This document shows, in pieces, positions 25,261 to 34,491 of a DNA stretch of 64,000 nt. Position 1 is the stretch's first letter, and every line of letters begins with the position of its first letter. The position numbers and the translations under genes were made by a program. Origin of the DNA: an uncultured Bacteroidales bacterium (GTDB lineage: Bacteria; Bacteroidota; Bacteroidia; Bacteroidales; FEN-979); contig CAISRB010000027.1 of assembly GCA_903887775.1 (NCBI GenBank), forward strand, positions 114,757 to 178,756, given 5' to 3'. The notes under the pieces are model-generated. The model had not been told where the DNA came from. It saw only the letters and a list, made by a program, of their open reading frames with translations, and searched no databases.

Positions 25261-28230
25261 TCATTCCGGCTTAAATACCACCCCATAATTTCTCTTCCCG
25301 TCAATCTCAATTCGGATGGGTTTATCAAAGCGGATGTGACGGATGTATTCGTCTTCGAAGAGCGCTGGCTGGCTGTTGAGGAAGTCGAGATTGTACCAGC
25401 CCTCGTTGATGTATGGATTGATAGTGAAGTAGCCCACCCGGAAGGAAGTGAGGTTCTGAAAAAAATGGGTTCCCTGGCTGGGATCGATGCGGTACTTATC
25501 CAGGCCCGATTCAACAATGATCCTGGAATTGGATATCTGTGGCCAGCGTACCGGGATACCAAGCCAGGGATCACTGGAACCCCAGCGGCCGGGGCCAACC
25601 AACACAAAGTATTTCTTTTCAGCCTGGAACCAGTCGTTACGTTTTTCAAGCCTGAGTGCTATTTCCTGGGACTTGGAAGCATCCCAGGCGGAAGGTTTTA
25701 CATAAACGAAGTCATGAATATCCTTTATGATTCCATTTCCGAGAGCAGTATTGGAAATCAGCAGGGTGTTGTCGTGTGTGACTTTTTCCTCATCAATATG
25801 AATAGTCTCATCCCTTCCTGCAATAGGCCTGATCTGTAACAGGCTGAACACTTTCGGGTCGTTGGCCGGGGCATCCAGGTTTACCGCAAATTCGATCTCT
25901 ACCGGCTTGTTCATCTCCCTTTGCCCTATTTCAAGTACCTCCTGCAATATTTCGGCAAGGGGAAAGGTATCATGAGCCAGCTGGCGTGAAAAAGTAATCA
26001 GTCGCTTGCCGTTATGCATCATGCCTTCCTTCAGCTGGTGGCTGTCATAGTCGTATGTTGAGGCAACCAGCTTGAGTGCAGGGTCGTTTTCGGCATCTTT
26101 TATTTTAAGCTTCAGAAGGTTAATGGTGTCGTCGGTATTGGGTGAGAAACTACCGGGATTGAGGTCCAGGGCGAAAAAGAATTTCTGGGTCTCGCTCAGT
26201 GCCAGTTCAGGCGTTGAAAGTTGTAATATTTTCTTCGGATACCTCGGTGAAAACCTAAGTCCGTTCCCACCATCGACAATGTATTTTCCCAGGCCGAATG
26301 CGATGTTCGCAATCCCGTCTTCTGGTTTCTCCGGGGCTATCGGATAAAAATTTATCGATCGGGCAACCCCTGATATAGCAGGATAAAAGCGTTCGTTATA
26401 CTGGTTTCCTATGACTTCCTGCAGTACGACTCCCATTTTTTCCTCATCGATCATATTCAGGGTCGCGGTCATGTATGACTTGCTGTCCCTGAAATACACC
26501 GAGGCATAAACCATTTTAATGGCCTCCGTCAGTGTCTCGATCATCAGCCTTTCATTCGATTTAATGTTGGGGATCATATAGGTGGAATAGATCCCCGCAA
26601 AGGGCTGGTAATGGGAGTCTTCAAGCAAGCTTGAAGAACGGATCGCAATCGGTGTATTGATACACGACACAAAAGCATACAGGTCTTCATGAATACGGTA
26701 AGGCAGGCGGGCCTTGATAAAGCGGGCAAGAATCTCAGAATCTGCGCGGTCACTCAAGGCAATCTCATGCAGGTTATTCTCCTCCATGAACTCATCGAAA
26801 ATATCAGTCCCGATCACAACGGTCCTCGGTATCGAGATAACCACATCCGGATATTTGTATGAAAGCCTGTTACGTTTGATAAGGGAATCGAGAAAAGCAA
26901 GCCCCCTGGCTTTCCCGCCGATCGAACCCTCCCCAATCCTTGCAAACTGCAGATATTCATCATAACGTTCCCTGTCGAAATCAGCGATAACCCCTTTTGC
27001 CTTATTGATCCTGAATGCCGTGATCCCGTCGAAAATGTAACGTTTGGCCTCGTCCATGTCGGCAAACTCGGAAAACGATACTTCCCGGAACATTTCAGCG
27101 ATTGGAAACAAGGCCCGTGCATTGAGCCATTTTGAGAAATGGTTTCTCTGCATATGATATTTCAGGGAATCGTCGGGGATTTCGAAAATTTTATCCTGCA
27201 TGTCTTTCAGGTCGACGACCCTTGTAATCTCGCGACCCGACCTGGGATCGATGAAAATAAAATCTCCAAATGAAAAATGTTCGTTGATATAATTCCTCAG
27301 TTCAAGGGCCAGGGTCTTTGAATTTTTATTAAGGAATCCGACGTTCAGTTGTTCAGCCAATGACTCATATTCCACGTCTGTTGACTGAAGAAGGATAGGC
27401 ATGAACTCGTCTTCGGCCTTCACTTTTTCAACAAACCTGATCCCTGCCTGCTTATCGGTCTCTCCCTGCCGGGGAAAACTGATATCAGTGATAATCCCGA
27501 GAAGGTTGTTCTTGTATTTCTCCCAGAGGTTGACCGCCTCCTCGAATGTTGTAGCCAGCAGGATCTTTGTCCGCCCCCTCATCCGCAGCATTTTATTATG
27601 CTCATTCAGCCCTTCGGTCATGAAGGTCTTTGACTGCTTGAGCATGATCTTGTACATATTCGGGAGATAGCTCGAATAAAACCGTATTGAATCCTCAACA
27701 AGCAGTATCGCCTGAACCCCCTGCTTCACATCCTGGGGCATGTTCATCTTGTCTTCTATCAGCTTGATGATGGCGAGGAGGATATCGGCATTGCCCAGCC
27801 ATGAGAATACGTAATCTATAGCACTCAGGTGCTTCTCTGTCAGTTTCAGGTTCACCTCCCTCGAAAAAGGTGTTAAAACCACGATGGGGATTTTCGGGTA
27901 CCTGCTTTTGATCTGCAAGGCCAGATCAAAAGTATCGGTCTGCTCAATATTGAGCATTGAAATCACCAGCTCGATACTTTTATCTTCAAGGACCTCAAAG
28001 GCTTCCTTTTCTGAAGTGACTTTAATGAATTGGGGAGGATATCTCAGGTTGAGCGAGACATACTCCATGAAAATAGTTTCATCAATCCTCCCGTCCTCTT
28101 CCAGCATGAATGAGTCATACGTACTTGAGATCAGCAGGATTTGATAAATCCTCCGCTTCATCATCATGTTGAATGAAGTGTCGATGAAGTAATACTTCTT
28201 CGGGTTTAAAGCGTTTTGCTTTACCGGCAT
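25261..28230 (-). CDS. receiver / PEP-pyruvate-binding domain protein
   Basis: A 989-residue cytosolic protein. Residues ~28-160 look like a receiver domain without an obvious phosphoacceptor Asp. Residues ~173-315 look like a second, more complete receiver (LLVEDS acid pocket, ITDI with Asp 249, LLQST, and NKNS near 301). From about 430 (GEGSIGGKARGLAFL) the PEP/pyruvate-binding ATP-grasp domain of PPDK/PEP synthase begins, with IRSSSLLEDSHYQPFAGIYSTY. The C-terminus has the block LVGPGRWGSSDPWLGIPV. I see no phosphohistidine swivel domain or TIM barrel, so it is not a full PEP synthase. A paralogue lies at 35028-38897. It is the last gene of the redox run; the role is unknown. Confidence 0.75.
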   Translation of the reverse strand: MPVKQNALNPKKYYFIDTSFNMMMKRRIYQILLISSTYDSFMLEEDGRIDETIFMEYVSLNLRYPPQFIKVTSEKEAFEVLEDKSIELVISMLNIEQTDTFDLALQIKSRYPKIPIVVLTPFSREVNLKLTEKHLSAIDYVFSWLGNADILLAIIKLIEDKMNMPQDVKQGVQAILLVEDSIRFYSSYLPNMYKIMLKQSKTFMTEGLNEHNKMLRMRGRTKILLATTFEEAVNLWEKYKNNLLGIITDISFPRQGETDKQAGIRFVEKVKAEDEFMPILLQSTDVEYESLAEQLNVGFLNKNSKTLALELRNYINEHFSFGDFIFIDPRSGREITRVVDLKDMQDKIFEIPDDSLKYHMQRNHFSKWLNARALFPIAEMFREVSFSEFADMDEAKRYIFDGITAFRINKAKGVIADFDRERYDEYLQFARIGEGSIGGKARGLAFLDSLIKRNRLSYKYPDVVISIPRTVVIGTDIFDEFMEENNLHEIALSDRADSEILARFIKARLPYRIHEDLYAFVSCINTPIAIRSSSLLEDSHYQPFAGIYSTYMIPNIKSNERLMIETLTEAIKMVYASVYFRDSKSYMTATLNMIDEEKMGVVLQEVIGNQYNERFYPAISGVARSINFYPIAPEKPEDGIANIAFGLGKYIVDGGNGLRFSPRYPKKILQLSTPELALSETQKFFFALDLNPGSFSPNTDDTINLLKLKIKDAENDPALKLVASTYDYDSHQLKEGMMHNGKRLITFSRQLAHDTFPLAEILQEVLEIGQREMNKPVEIEFAVNLDAPANDPKVFSLLQIRPIAGRDETIHIDEEKVTHDNTLLISNTALGNGIIKDIHDFVYVKPSAWDASKSQEIALRLEKRNDWFQAEKKYFVLVGPGRWGSSDPWLGIPVRWPQISNSRIIVESGLDKYRIDPSQGTHFFQNLTSFRVGYFTINPYINEGWYNLDFLNSQPALFEDEYIRHIRFDKPIRIEIDGKRNYGVVFKPE

Positions 28231-28264
28231 GAGTTCAGAGGAAATTTATACGAAGATAATAAAA

Positions 28265-28720
28265 TCAGTTTTCTTTGAATACGACATCATCATATTCAAT
28301 TTCGAATCTGAGCTTATGCCTCGATTCTTCCAGTGCGAGTGACTGCAGCAGGGCTTTTACAGCCGGATCTTCAGCCTGAGTGGCCAGTGCAGTGTACATC
28401 CGGAATGCTGCTTTTTCCTTCTTCATCGCCAGATTAAGCGCATCCTGATAATCCATGTCGGCTGATGGTTTTACATCGACAAGGTATTCGCTGATCTTCA
28501 GATCTCTCACCTTCTCATCACTGAGGCGGAGAGTCCCGTTTTCCCTGATTTTCGTAAGCTTGGCCTTATGGCTCATTTCTTCTGCAGCAAACTCATGGAA
28601 TATCTTCCTGGTTTCAGAGCTTTTCGATTGTGCCGCCAGCAGAAGGTAAAAATCCACGGCTGACTGTTCTTCGCCAATGGCGAAATCGAGGATCTCGTTT
28701 ATGTTGTTGAATTCTTTCAT
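28265..28720 (-). CDS. ferritin-like (rubrerythrin-type) diiron protein
   Basis: A 151-residue four-helix protein. Two metal-binding helix pairs are visible: IGEEQSAVDFYLLLAAQ with FAAEEMSHKAKL (ExxH), and KKEKAAFRMYTALATQ with LALEESRHKLRFE (ExxH). It lacks the C-terminal rubredoxin domain (no CxxC pair), so it is an erythrin-only form. Such proteins use a diiron site to reduce peroxide or handle iron. It lies between the GltD-NuoG fusion and a receiver/PEP-binding gene, which suits protection of oxygen-sensitive iron-sulphur proteins. Confidence 0.85.
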   Translation of the reverse strand: MKEFNNINEILDFAIGEEQSAVDFYLLLAAQSKSSETRKIFHEFAAEEMSHKAKLTKIRENGTLRLSDEKVRDLKISEYLVDVKPSADMDYQDALNLAMKKEKAAFRMYTALATQAEDPAVKALLQSLALEESRHKLRFEIEYDDVVFKEN

Positions 28721-28760
28721 AATGTTGGTTCTTTGTTCTGAAATGTTGTTTTAAAAAGTA

Positions 28761-28817
28761 GTGAAAGGCGAGAAGCGAAAGGCGAAATTTCGCTTTTCAC
28801 TTTTCGCTTTTCGCTTT
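28761..28817. repeat. inverted GCGAAAG heptamer array inside the redox operon
   Basis: Left arm: GTGAAAG, GCGAGAA, GCGAAAG, GCGAAAT (28761-28788). Right arm: TTCGCTT, TTCACTT, TTCGCTT, TTCGCTT (to 28817). The two arms are adjacent and complementary, so the transcript can form a tight hairpin. The right arm includes the last codons (KAKSEK, stop) of the upstream 1237-residue gene. Confidence 0.85.
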
Positions 28818-31800
28818 TATTTTATTTTCAAATTCCTCCTCAAACTTTTTCGTGACTGCATCACAGCCATAATTATACTTCCGCTGATGATTGTCAGTCC
28901 CGGTGAAGCAGAGCGCAAGCTTTTTTTCTTGTTTCTTTTCCGGGAAAAGGGTGATAACTTCCATAAATATATCTGGCGGATTGCTGTTCACTTTATGTCC
29001 GAAAGAAGAAATTATATGCGCCAGCTGCTGAGTGTTGGTAAATTCCACTTTGGGTTTCATCCCGGCCTGGAACTGCTGGATTACTTTTTGCGAATTGGTA
29101 AATGATCCACCAGATTCGGCAGGCATGGATGCCGGAAGTATAAGGCTGGCTTCCGCTGCTGTTTCTGTCATAAAATAATCCTGTACCACCAGGAATTCAG
29201 GGGAGCTGATAACGGGATTTACATGACTCTTTTCAATGGCGCAACCAACGGGATCTTCACCAAAAATAAAGAGGTTCTTCACTTTACCGTCCTGAAGTTT
29301 TTGATGCAGGCATTTCAAATCGGCCGGAACAATCACAGAAGTCTTCCATTTGTCTTGTAAGCGGGCAGAATATTCTGCATCGTCAAGGGCTTGTCCGCCG
29401 ATCCCGAAATGCGGGCTCAAACCCATGTCGAACAGGCCTTGTGAATTGTTCTTTTCCCTTAAAGAAATAAGTCCGCTGGCAGTTTTCCCCAGCTTTCCTG
29501 TGATCATAGCCAGGTTGAACAGCTCTTTTGAAACGGCGCCGGAAATCTCTTTTTCTGAAAAAAGGATCACGGCATTCATCTCCCTGTTATAAAGTTCAGC
29601 AAATGCGCCCAGCTCTTCGGCTTTGATACCCGCTGCATTTAAAAGCTCATTGAAACTAAGTGCAAGCAGCTGCTTCTTATACTCTTCAAAGCCTTCCACC
29701 CTGTCGCGGAGAAAGAGTGCATTTTCGAGTCCTTTCGTAAGGATATAATGGTTCACAGCCTTTACGAAAAAATAGTAGGACTTTATTTTCAGTTCCTGGT
29801 TTACCTTAGGCGAAAGGCTGTTATGCTCTTTCACTGTCACAAGCAATTGGGGGATCTTCTTCAGATGATGAGCATTCTGGGCCATAAATCCTGCAACCGC
29901 ATGGTCCTTGTTGATCTCGGTTCCAATGAAACAAATCAGGCTTGCATCTTTGATTTCGCCAAAAGGAACATTGAACTCGCAGTTCTGTCTGTAACTCTCA
30001 CCTCTGCCGAGGTAATGGAAACTGCCTACATTATTGGTTTTCACAGCCAGCCGCGCCAGTTTATGTACCAGGTACATTTCCTCATTGGTAAGCCTGGCGC
30101 CGCCGAAGAATGCATTTTCATCAGGGTTTACTCCGGAGACCTTTTCCCTGATCAGGCTAAAAGCCTTGTCAAAACTTATCTCCTCGAATTTCCCGTTTAC
30201 CTTTAACATAGGTTTCGTAATACGTGAAGCCTCGTTCATGAAATCATACCCGAATTTTGCATAACGACAGATGTTCCCGTCGGTATTTACCAGGCCTTTC
30301 CTTCCGCTCACGCCGAAGGTAAATCCTTTTAAGGTTTGCAGGTTGATGGCACAGCCCACGGAACAATAGGAGCAAATGCTTTCCACCGCTTTCGTTTTCA
30401 CAGGCCCGGGTTTGAAGGCCACATTTTCAGTGATGGCGCCCGTGGGACAGGTCGAGATACACATTCCGCAGGATTCGCATAGTGTATCCTGCAAAGCATC
30501 GCCCATCGACGGAGCAACGCAGGTAAGGAAACCACGGTTAATAAGGCCAAGGGCATTGGCTCCCACGACTTCCCTGCAGATCCTGACACAGCGTGCACAA
30601 AGTATACATTTGTTGTTGTCAATCTCTATGTAGGGATGCCTGAAATCAATTGTGTATTCTTTGAATTCACCTTCATAGGTCTGTTGCCGGGCATTGTACT
30701 CTGATGAATATTTCTGCAGATCACAGTTGAAGAAGGCAGTGCATCCGCACTCCAGGCATCGCTGGGCCTCATGGCGGGCCACAGCGGCATCTGTATAACC
30801 AAGTTCGACTTCGCTGAAATTCATGCGTTCGTTTTCAGGCAGGGTAGGCATCTCCTCACGGAGCTGCTTTTCATACTTATTCAGATAATCCGTAGCAACC
30901 TGCTTCCTGAAGTTGTCACGTTTGCTGGTGAAAGCTTTATTAACAGGTATAACAGGCAGGCCCATGAGATACTGGTGCACGCTTGTCGAAGCAATACGGG
31001 CCTGGGCAATGGCTTCTATTATGGTGGCCGGGCCGGTTACTCCGTCGCCCGCTGCAAAAACCGAAGGAATACCTGTTTGCAGGGTATTCTTATCGGCATC
31101 AAGGTCACCCCATTTGTTGACCTTAAGCTCACCGCTATGGGCATAAGTATTAATGTCGCTGATGAAGTTCACATCGGTCTTCTGGCCGATGGCAGCAAGC
31201 ACGTAATCGACTTTCAGGTCGAAATCGGAACCTTCCAGCGGTACCGGCCTGCGGCGGCCTGAAGCATCAGGCTCACCCAATTCCATCTTTATACAGGTAA
31301 TGGATTCGACTTCCCCATTTGTGTTTTTATTGATCTTCTTCGGCAGGGTCAGGAACATATATTCCACCCCTTCAAGCTTCGATTCATGGATCTCGATAGG
31401 ATTCGCCGGCATTTCTTTCTCGGTGCGGCGGTAAATCACGTAAACCTTATCGGCATTGCAGCGCTTTGATGTACGGCAACAGTCCATAGCCGTGTTTCCG
31501 CCACCCACGACAGCTATCGTTTTGCCCTTGAAATTATATCTCTGGCCCGTCACTTCCATGTTCTTCAGGAAGTCAATGCCTGAGTAAACATTTCCTGCAT
31601 CGTCCCCCTCGCAGCCAACCCCGGTTCCCTTTTGGGAACCTATCGTTAGCACAAGAGCATCATACTTTTCCCTGATCTCCTTATAGCTGAGGTTATCGCC
31701 AAATTTTTTATTGTAAAAAATGTTGACCCCGAGGTCGGTTATATTTTTCACTTCCCTGTCAAGGATGTCGTTCGGAAGCCGGTATTCGGGAATCCCGTAC

Positions 31801-32510
31801 CTGAGCCAGCCTCCTGATTTGGGAGCAGCTTCATAAATATCGACCTGGTGGCCTTCGATCTGCATGAAGTGGCCTGCCGAGAGGCCTCCCGGCCCGGCGC
31901 CTATTACAGCTATTTTTTTTTCGGTGGATGGCTTTACTGCGGGTTTATATTGATCGGGTGATTCAAGGTCGCGGTCCGAGGCATAGCGCTTCAGGTAATC
32001 AATTCCAACGGCTGCACCTTCCTCCAGCAGGTTCCTGCGGCATTCATTCTCGCATGGCCTTACACATACACGGCCACAGATCGCAGGCAAAGGGTTCGTC
32101 TCTTTGATCAGCGCCACTGCCTCGCTGTACATGCCTTTGTCGATGAGTGAGATATATCCCTGCACATCCACGCCGGCCGGACAGGTCTGCTTGCAGGGAC
32201 CAAGACAATCCGCATAATGATTGCTGAGCATCAGATCCAGGGCCATTTTCCTCGATTTACGGATGCCTTCATTGTCGGTGACGATCTTCATCCCCTCGGC
32301 AAGCTTCGTGGAGCAGGAGGGCTGGTGGCCACGCATACCTTCAACCTCCACGACGCAGAGGTAACATGAAGTAAACGGCTCAAGCCTGTCATCATGGCAA
32401 AGAGTGGGTATTTCTATTCCGTTCCGCCGGGCCAGGTCAAGAATGGTCTCGCCGGTATAGCCTTTTACGATAGTTCCGTTTAAAATAATGTTTAATGAAT
32501 TGTCGGACAT
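28797..32510 (-). CDS. GltD-NuoG-type fusion oxidoreductase subunit
   Basis: A 1237-residue fusion. Order: NuoG-like [2Fe-2S] domain (Cys 38, 49, 52, 66); DPYD/GltD-type iron-sulphur region (about 95-160); FAD and NAD(P)H domains (GAGPGG at 204-209, GGGNTAMD at 336-343); a cysteine patch near 585-596; a two-cluster ferredoxin (CxxCxxCxxxC at 635-645 and 678-688); and a molybdopterin-oxidoreductase-fold domain with a [4Fe-4S] site (Cys 713, 716, 720, 748). The position where formate dehydrogenases carry the Cys/Sec metal ligand is not recognisable (TNNVGSFHYLGRGESYRQN), so the fold is probably Mo-free, as in NuoG. With NuoE- and NuoF-like partners it should move electrons between NADH, NADPH and ferredoxin. 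No hydrogenase H-cluster motifs are seen. Confidence 0.85.
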   Translation of the reverse strand: MSDNSLNIILNGTIVKGYTGETILDLARRNGIEIPTLCHDDRLEPFTSCYLCVVEVEGMRGHQPSCSTKLAEGMKIVTDNEGIRKSRKMALDLMLSNHYADCLGPCKQTCPAGVDVQGYISLIDKGMYSEAVALIKETNPLPAICGRVCVRPCENECRRNLLEEGAAVGIDYLKRYASDRDLESPDQYKPAVKPSTEKKIAVIGAGPGGLSAGHFMQIEGHQVDIYEAAPKSGGWLRYGIPEYRLPNDILDREVKNITDLGVNIFYNKKFGDNLSYKEIREKYDALVLTIGSQKGTGVGCEGDDAGNVYSGIDFLKNMEVTGQRYNFKGKTIAVVGGGNTAMDCCRTSKRCNADKVYVIYRRTEKEMPANPIEIHESKLEGVEYMFLTLPKKINKNTNGEVESITCIKMELGEPDASGRRRPVPLEGSDFDLKVDYVLAAIGQKTDVNFISDINTYAHSGELKVNKWGDLDADKNTLQTGIPSVFAAGDGVTGPATIIEAIAQARIASTSVHQYLMGLPVIPVNKAFTSKRDNFRKQVATDYLNKYEKQLREEMPTLPENERMNFSEVELGYTDAAVARHEAQRCLECGCTAFFNCDLQKYSSEYNARQQTYEGEFKEYTIDFRHPYIEIDNNKCILCARCVRICREVVGANALGLINRGFLTCVAPSMGDALQDTLCESCGMCISTCPTGAITENVAFKPGPVKTKAVESICSYCSVGCAINLQTLKGFTFGVSGRKGLVNTDGNICRYAKFGYDFMNEASRITKPMLKVNGKFEEISFDKAFSLIREKVSGVNPDENAFFGGARLTNEEMYLVHKLARLAVKTNNVGSFHYLGRGESYRQNCEFNVPFGEIKDASLICFIGTEINKDHAVAGFMAQNAHHLKKIPQLLVTVKEHNSLSPKVNQELKIKSYYFFVKAVNHYILTKGLENALFLRDRVEGFEEYKKQLLALSFNELLNAAGIKAEELGAFAELYNREMNAVILFSEKEISGAVSKELFNLAMITGKLGKTASGLISLREKNNSQGLFDMGLSPHFGIGGQALDDAEYSARLQDKWKTSVIVPADLKCLHQKLQDGKVKNLFIFGEDPVGCAIEKSHVNPVISSPEFLVVQDYFMTETAAEASLILPASMPAESGGSFTNSQKVIQQFQAGMKPKVEFTNTQQLAHIISSFGHKVNSNPPDIFMEVITLFPEKKQEKKLALCFTGTDNHQRKYNYGCDAVTKKFEEEFENKIKAKSEK

Positions 32511-32552
32511 AATTGGGCGCTTTCAGTTTAATTTTAAAATTAGATACAAAAT

Positions 32553-32607
32553 GCGAAAGGCGAAAGGCGAAAATTTTTCGCTATTTCGCTTTTCGCTTCT
32601 CGCTTTT
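32553..32607. repeat. inverted GCGAAAG heptamer array inside the redox operon
   Basis: Three GCGAAAG/A words (32553-32573) are followed directly by TTCGCTA, TTTCGCT, TTTCGCT, TCTCGCT. The arms can pair into a hairpin. It lies between the NuoF-like and GltD-NuoG genes, 2 bases from the NuoF-like stop. Confidence 0.85.
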
Positions 32608-32609
32608 TA

Positions 32610-34385
32610 TCATGATAAAATGATGCTGTCAAACTTGCACTTCGAGAAGCAGACCCCGCATTTGGTGCAAAGATCCTGGTTTATGAAATGGGGCTTCTTA
32701 CGCTCCCCGGTGATCGCTTTAGCCGGGCAGTTCTTCAGACAGACAAGGCATCCGGTGCACTTCTCCTGATCCACGGTATAAGTCAGTAAAGGCCTGCAAA
32801 CCCTGGCAGGGCATTTCTTATGGCTGATATGCGCTTCATACTCGTCCCTGAAATACCTGATGGTTGTAAGAACCGGATTCGGCGCAGTCTGCCCGAGACC
32901 GCAAAGCGAATTATCCTTGATCTGGTACGCCAGCTCTTCAAGCTTTTGAATGTCGTCTTCCCTTCCCTGCCCGTTCGTAATCCGTTCAAGAATCTCCAGC
33001 ATGCGCATCGTTCCCATGCGGCAGAAGGTGCATTTGCCACAGCTTTCCTTCCGGGTGAAATCGAGGAAGAACTTGGCCACGTCGACCATACAGGTGGTCT
33101 CATCCATAACTACCATGCCGCCTGATCCCATGATGGCTCCTGTGGCATTTACCGAATCATAATCCACGATAGTGTCGGATAAGTAATCGGGAATACAGCC
33201 ACCTGAAGGACCTCCAAGCTGGACTGCTTTGAACCGCTTGTTGTTCTTGATTCCTCCTCCAAGCTTGAAAATCACGTCTTTTATCGTCATTCCCATCGGA
33301 ACTTCGACGAGTCCCGAACGCCTGATCTTGCCGGCAAGAGCAAACACTTTCGTGCCCTTGCTTTTTTCGGTGCCGTACTTTGCATAGGCAGCGGCCCCGT
33401 TCAGGATGATCCATGGCACATTGGCAAATGTTTCGACATTATTGATGTTTGTCGGTTTTTTCCAAAGCCCGGAAGCAGCAGGGAACGGAGGGCGTTTCCG
33501 GGGCATGCCACGTTCGCCCTCAATGGATGCAATAAGAGCCGTTTCTTCACCGCAGACAAAAGCGCCGGCGCCTTCCTTGATATAAATATCGAAATCCCAT
33601 CCCCTGATCCCGAAGATGTCTTTTCCGAGATATCCTTTTTCATGTGCCTGACCGATGGCGATATTGAGCCTCTTGATGGCGAGAGGATATTCAGCCCTGC
33701 AGTATATGACACCAGCAGTAGCTTCTATTGCATAAGCAGCAATGATCATCCCTTCGAGGATGGAGTGTGGGTCGCCCTCCAGGACAGACCGGTCCATAAA
33801 AGCTCCCGGGTCTCCCTCATCCGCATTACAAATTACATATTTCTGTTCCGACTTATTTGCATTGGCGAACTTCCACTTCATCCCGGTAGGGAAGCCACCA
33901 CCACCACGGCCGCGCAGGCCGGAATCGAGAATGGTCTTTATGACTTCCTCGCGGCTTACCTTCCTGATAACGATCTTTTTCATGGCTGTGTAGCCATTCC
34001 TCTGCTCATATTCAGTGATGGATTCCGGGTCTATATACCCGCAGTTGCGCAGGACTATCTTAACCTGTGACCTGATGAAGTCATTCTCTGAGGCCTCAAA
34101 AAGATCGGTATACACGATGTAATCCCTGATGGGATCATGCTGGTTGATGTGCTTTTCAATTACTTCAACGGCGCGGTCCTCGTTCACATCACCGTAAATA
34201 TAAGTGCCGGTGTCGTCGGTGATCTCAACCAGAGGTTCACGATAACACATCCCGATACAGGAGGTTTTCTGAAGCTCAAAGGGCAGGTTTTCCTGTTCTT
34301 TCAGCGCTTTTATCTTTTCAAAGGTCTTGTGTGCTCCCGCTGCGATGCCGCAACTGCCGAGACCGACTGTGACTGTAGTCATCAT
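32610..34385 (-). CDS. NuoF/HydB-like NADH-binding flavoprotein subunit
   Basis: A 591-residue protein. It begins with a thioredoxin-fold [2Fe-2S]-like domain (about 1-85) with Cys 12, 43 and 47 (GSCGIAAGA, TSCIGMC). The FMN/NADH domain covers about 100-355 (GRGGGGFPTGMKW at 159-171, CNADEGDPGAFMDRS, GAYVCGEET-type AGAFVCGEETALIASIEG). An SLBB-like region follows, then a [4Fe-4S] domain (ESCGKCTFCRMGT plus LCGLGQTAPNP). A C-terminal two-cluster ferredoxin ends the protein (CTGCLVCLKNCP, CTKCGVCFSKC). This is the architecture of HydB-type subunits of bifurcating enzymes. It lies between NuoE- and NuoG-like genes. Confidence 0.92.
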   Translation of the reverse strand: MMTTVTVGLGSCGIAAGAHKTFEKIKALKEQENLPFELQKTSCIGMCYREPLVEITDDTGTYIYGDVNEDRAVEVIEKHINQHDPIRDYIVYTDLFEASENDFIRSQVKIVLRNCGYIDPESITEYEQRNGYTAMKKIVIRKVSREEVIKTILDSGLRGRGGGGFPTGMKWKFANANKSEQKYVICNADEGDPGAFMDRSVLEGDPHSILEGMIIAAYAIEATAGVIYCRAEYPLAIKRLNIAIGQAHEKGYLGKDIFGIRGWDFDIYIKEGAGAFVCGEETALIASIEGERGMPRKRPPFPAASGLWKKPTNINNVETFANVPWIILNGAAAYAKYGTEKSKGTKVFALAGKIRRSGLVEVPMGMTIKDVIFKLGGGIKNNKRFKAVQLGGPSGGCIPDYLSDTIVDYDSVNATGAIMGSGGMVVMDETTCMVDVAKFFLDFTRKESCGKCTFCRMGTMRMLEILERITNGQGREDDIQKLEELAYQIKDNSLCGLGQTAPNPVLTTIRYFRDEYEAHISHKKCPARVCRPLLTYTVDQEKCTGCLVCLKNCPAKAITGERKKPHFINQDLCTKCGVCFSKCKFDSIILS

Positions 34386-34408
34386 ATTCCAGTTTGTTTG
34401 TTAAAACA

Positions 34409-34491
34409 AGCCAAAAGCCACCAGCCATGAGCCATGAGTGAAAAATTAATCAGTCACTACTTATGGCTCATGGCTTATGCCTCATGGCTTA
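34409..34491. repeat. inverted AGCCATG heptamer array inside the redox operon
   Basis: Left arm: AGCCAAA, AGCCACC, AGCCATG, AGCCATG, AGTGAAA (34409-34443). Right arm: TATGGCT, CATGGCT, TATGCCT, CATGGCT (34462-34489), complementary to it. The stop codon of the NuoE-like gene is within the last unit. Confidence 0.88.

Noticed and set aside
25261..28230. Full PEP synthase or pyruvate phosphate dikinase
   Set aside because: The phosphohistidine swivel and TIM-barrel domains are not visible; only the ATP-grasp-type part is there.
28797..32510. [FeFe]-hydrogenase or formate dehydrogenase large subunit
   Set aside because: No H-cluster motifs and no recognisable Mo ligand Cys/Sec; the GltD module points to NAD(P)H/ferredoxin chemistry.
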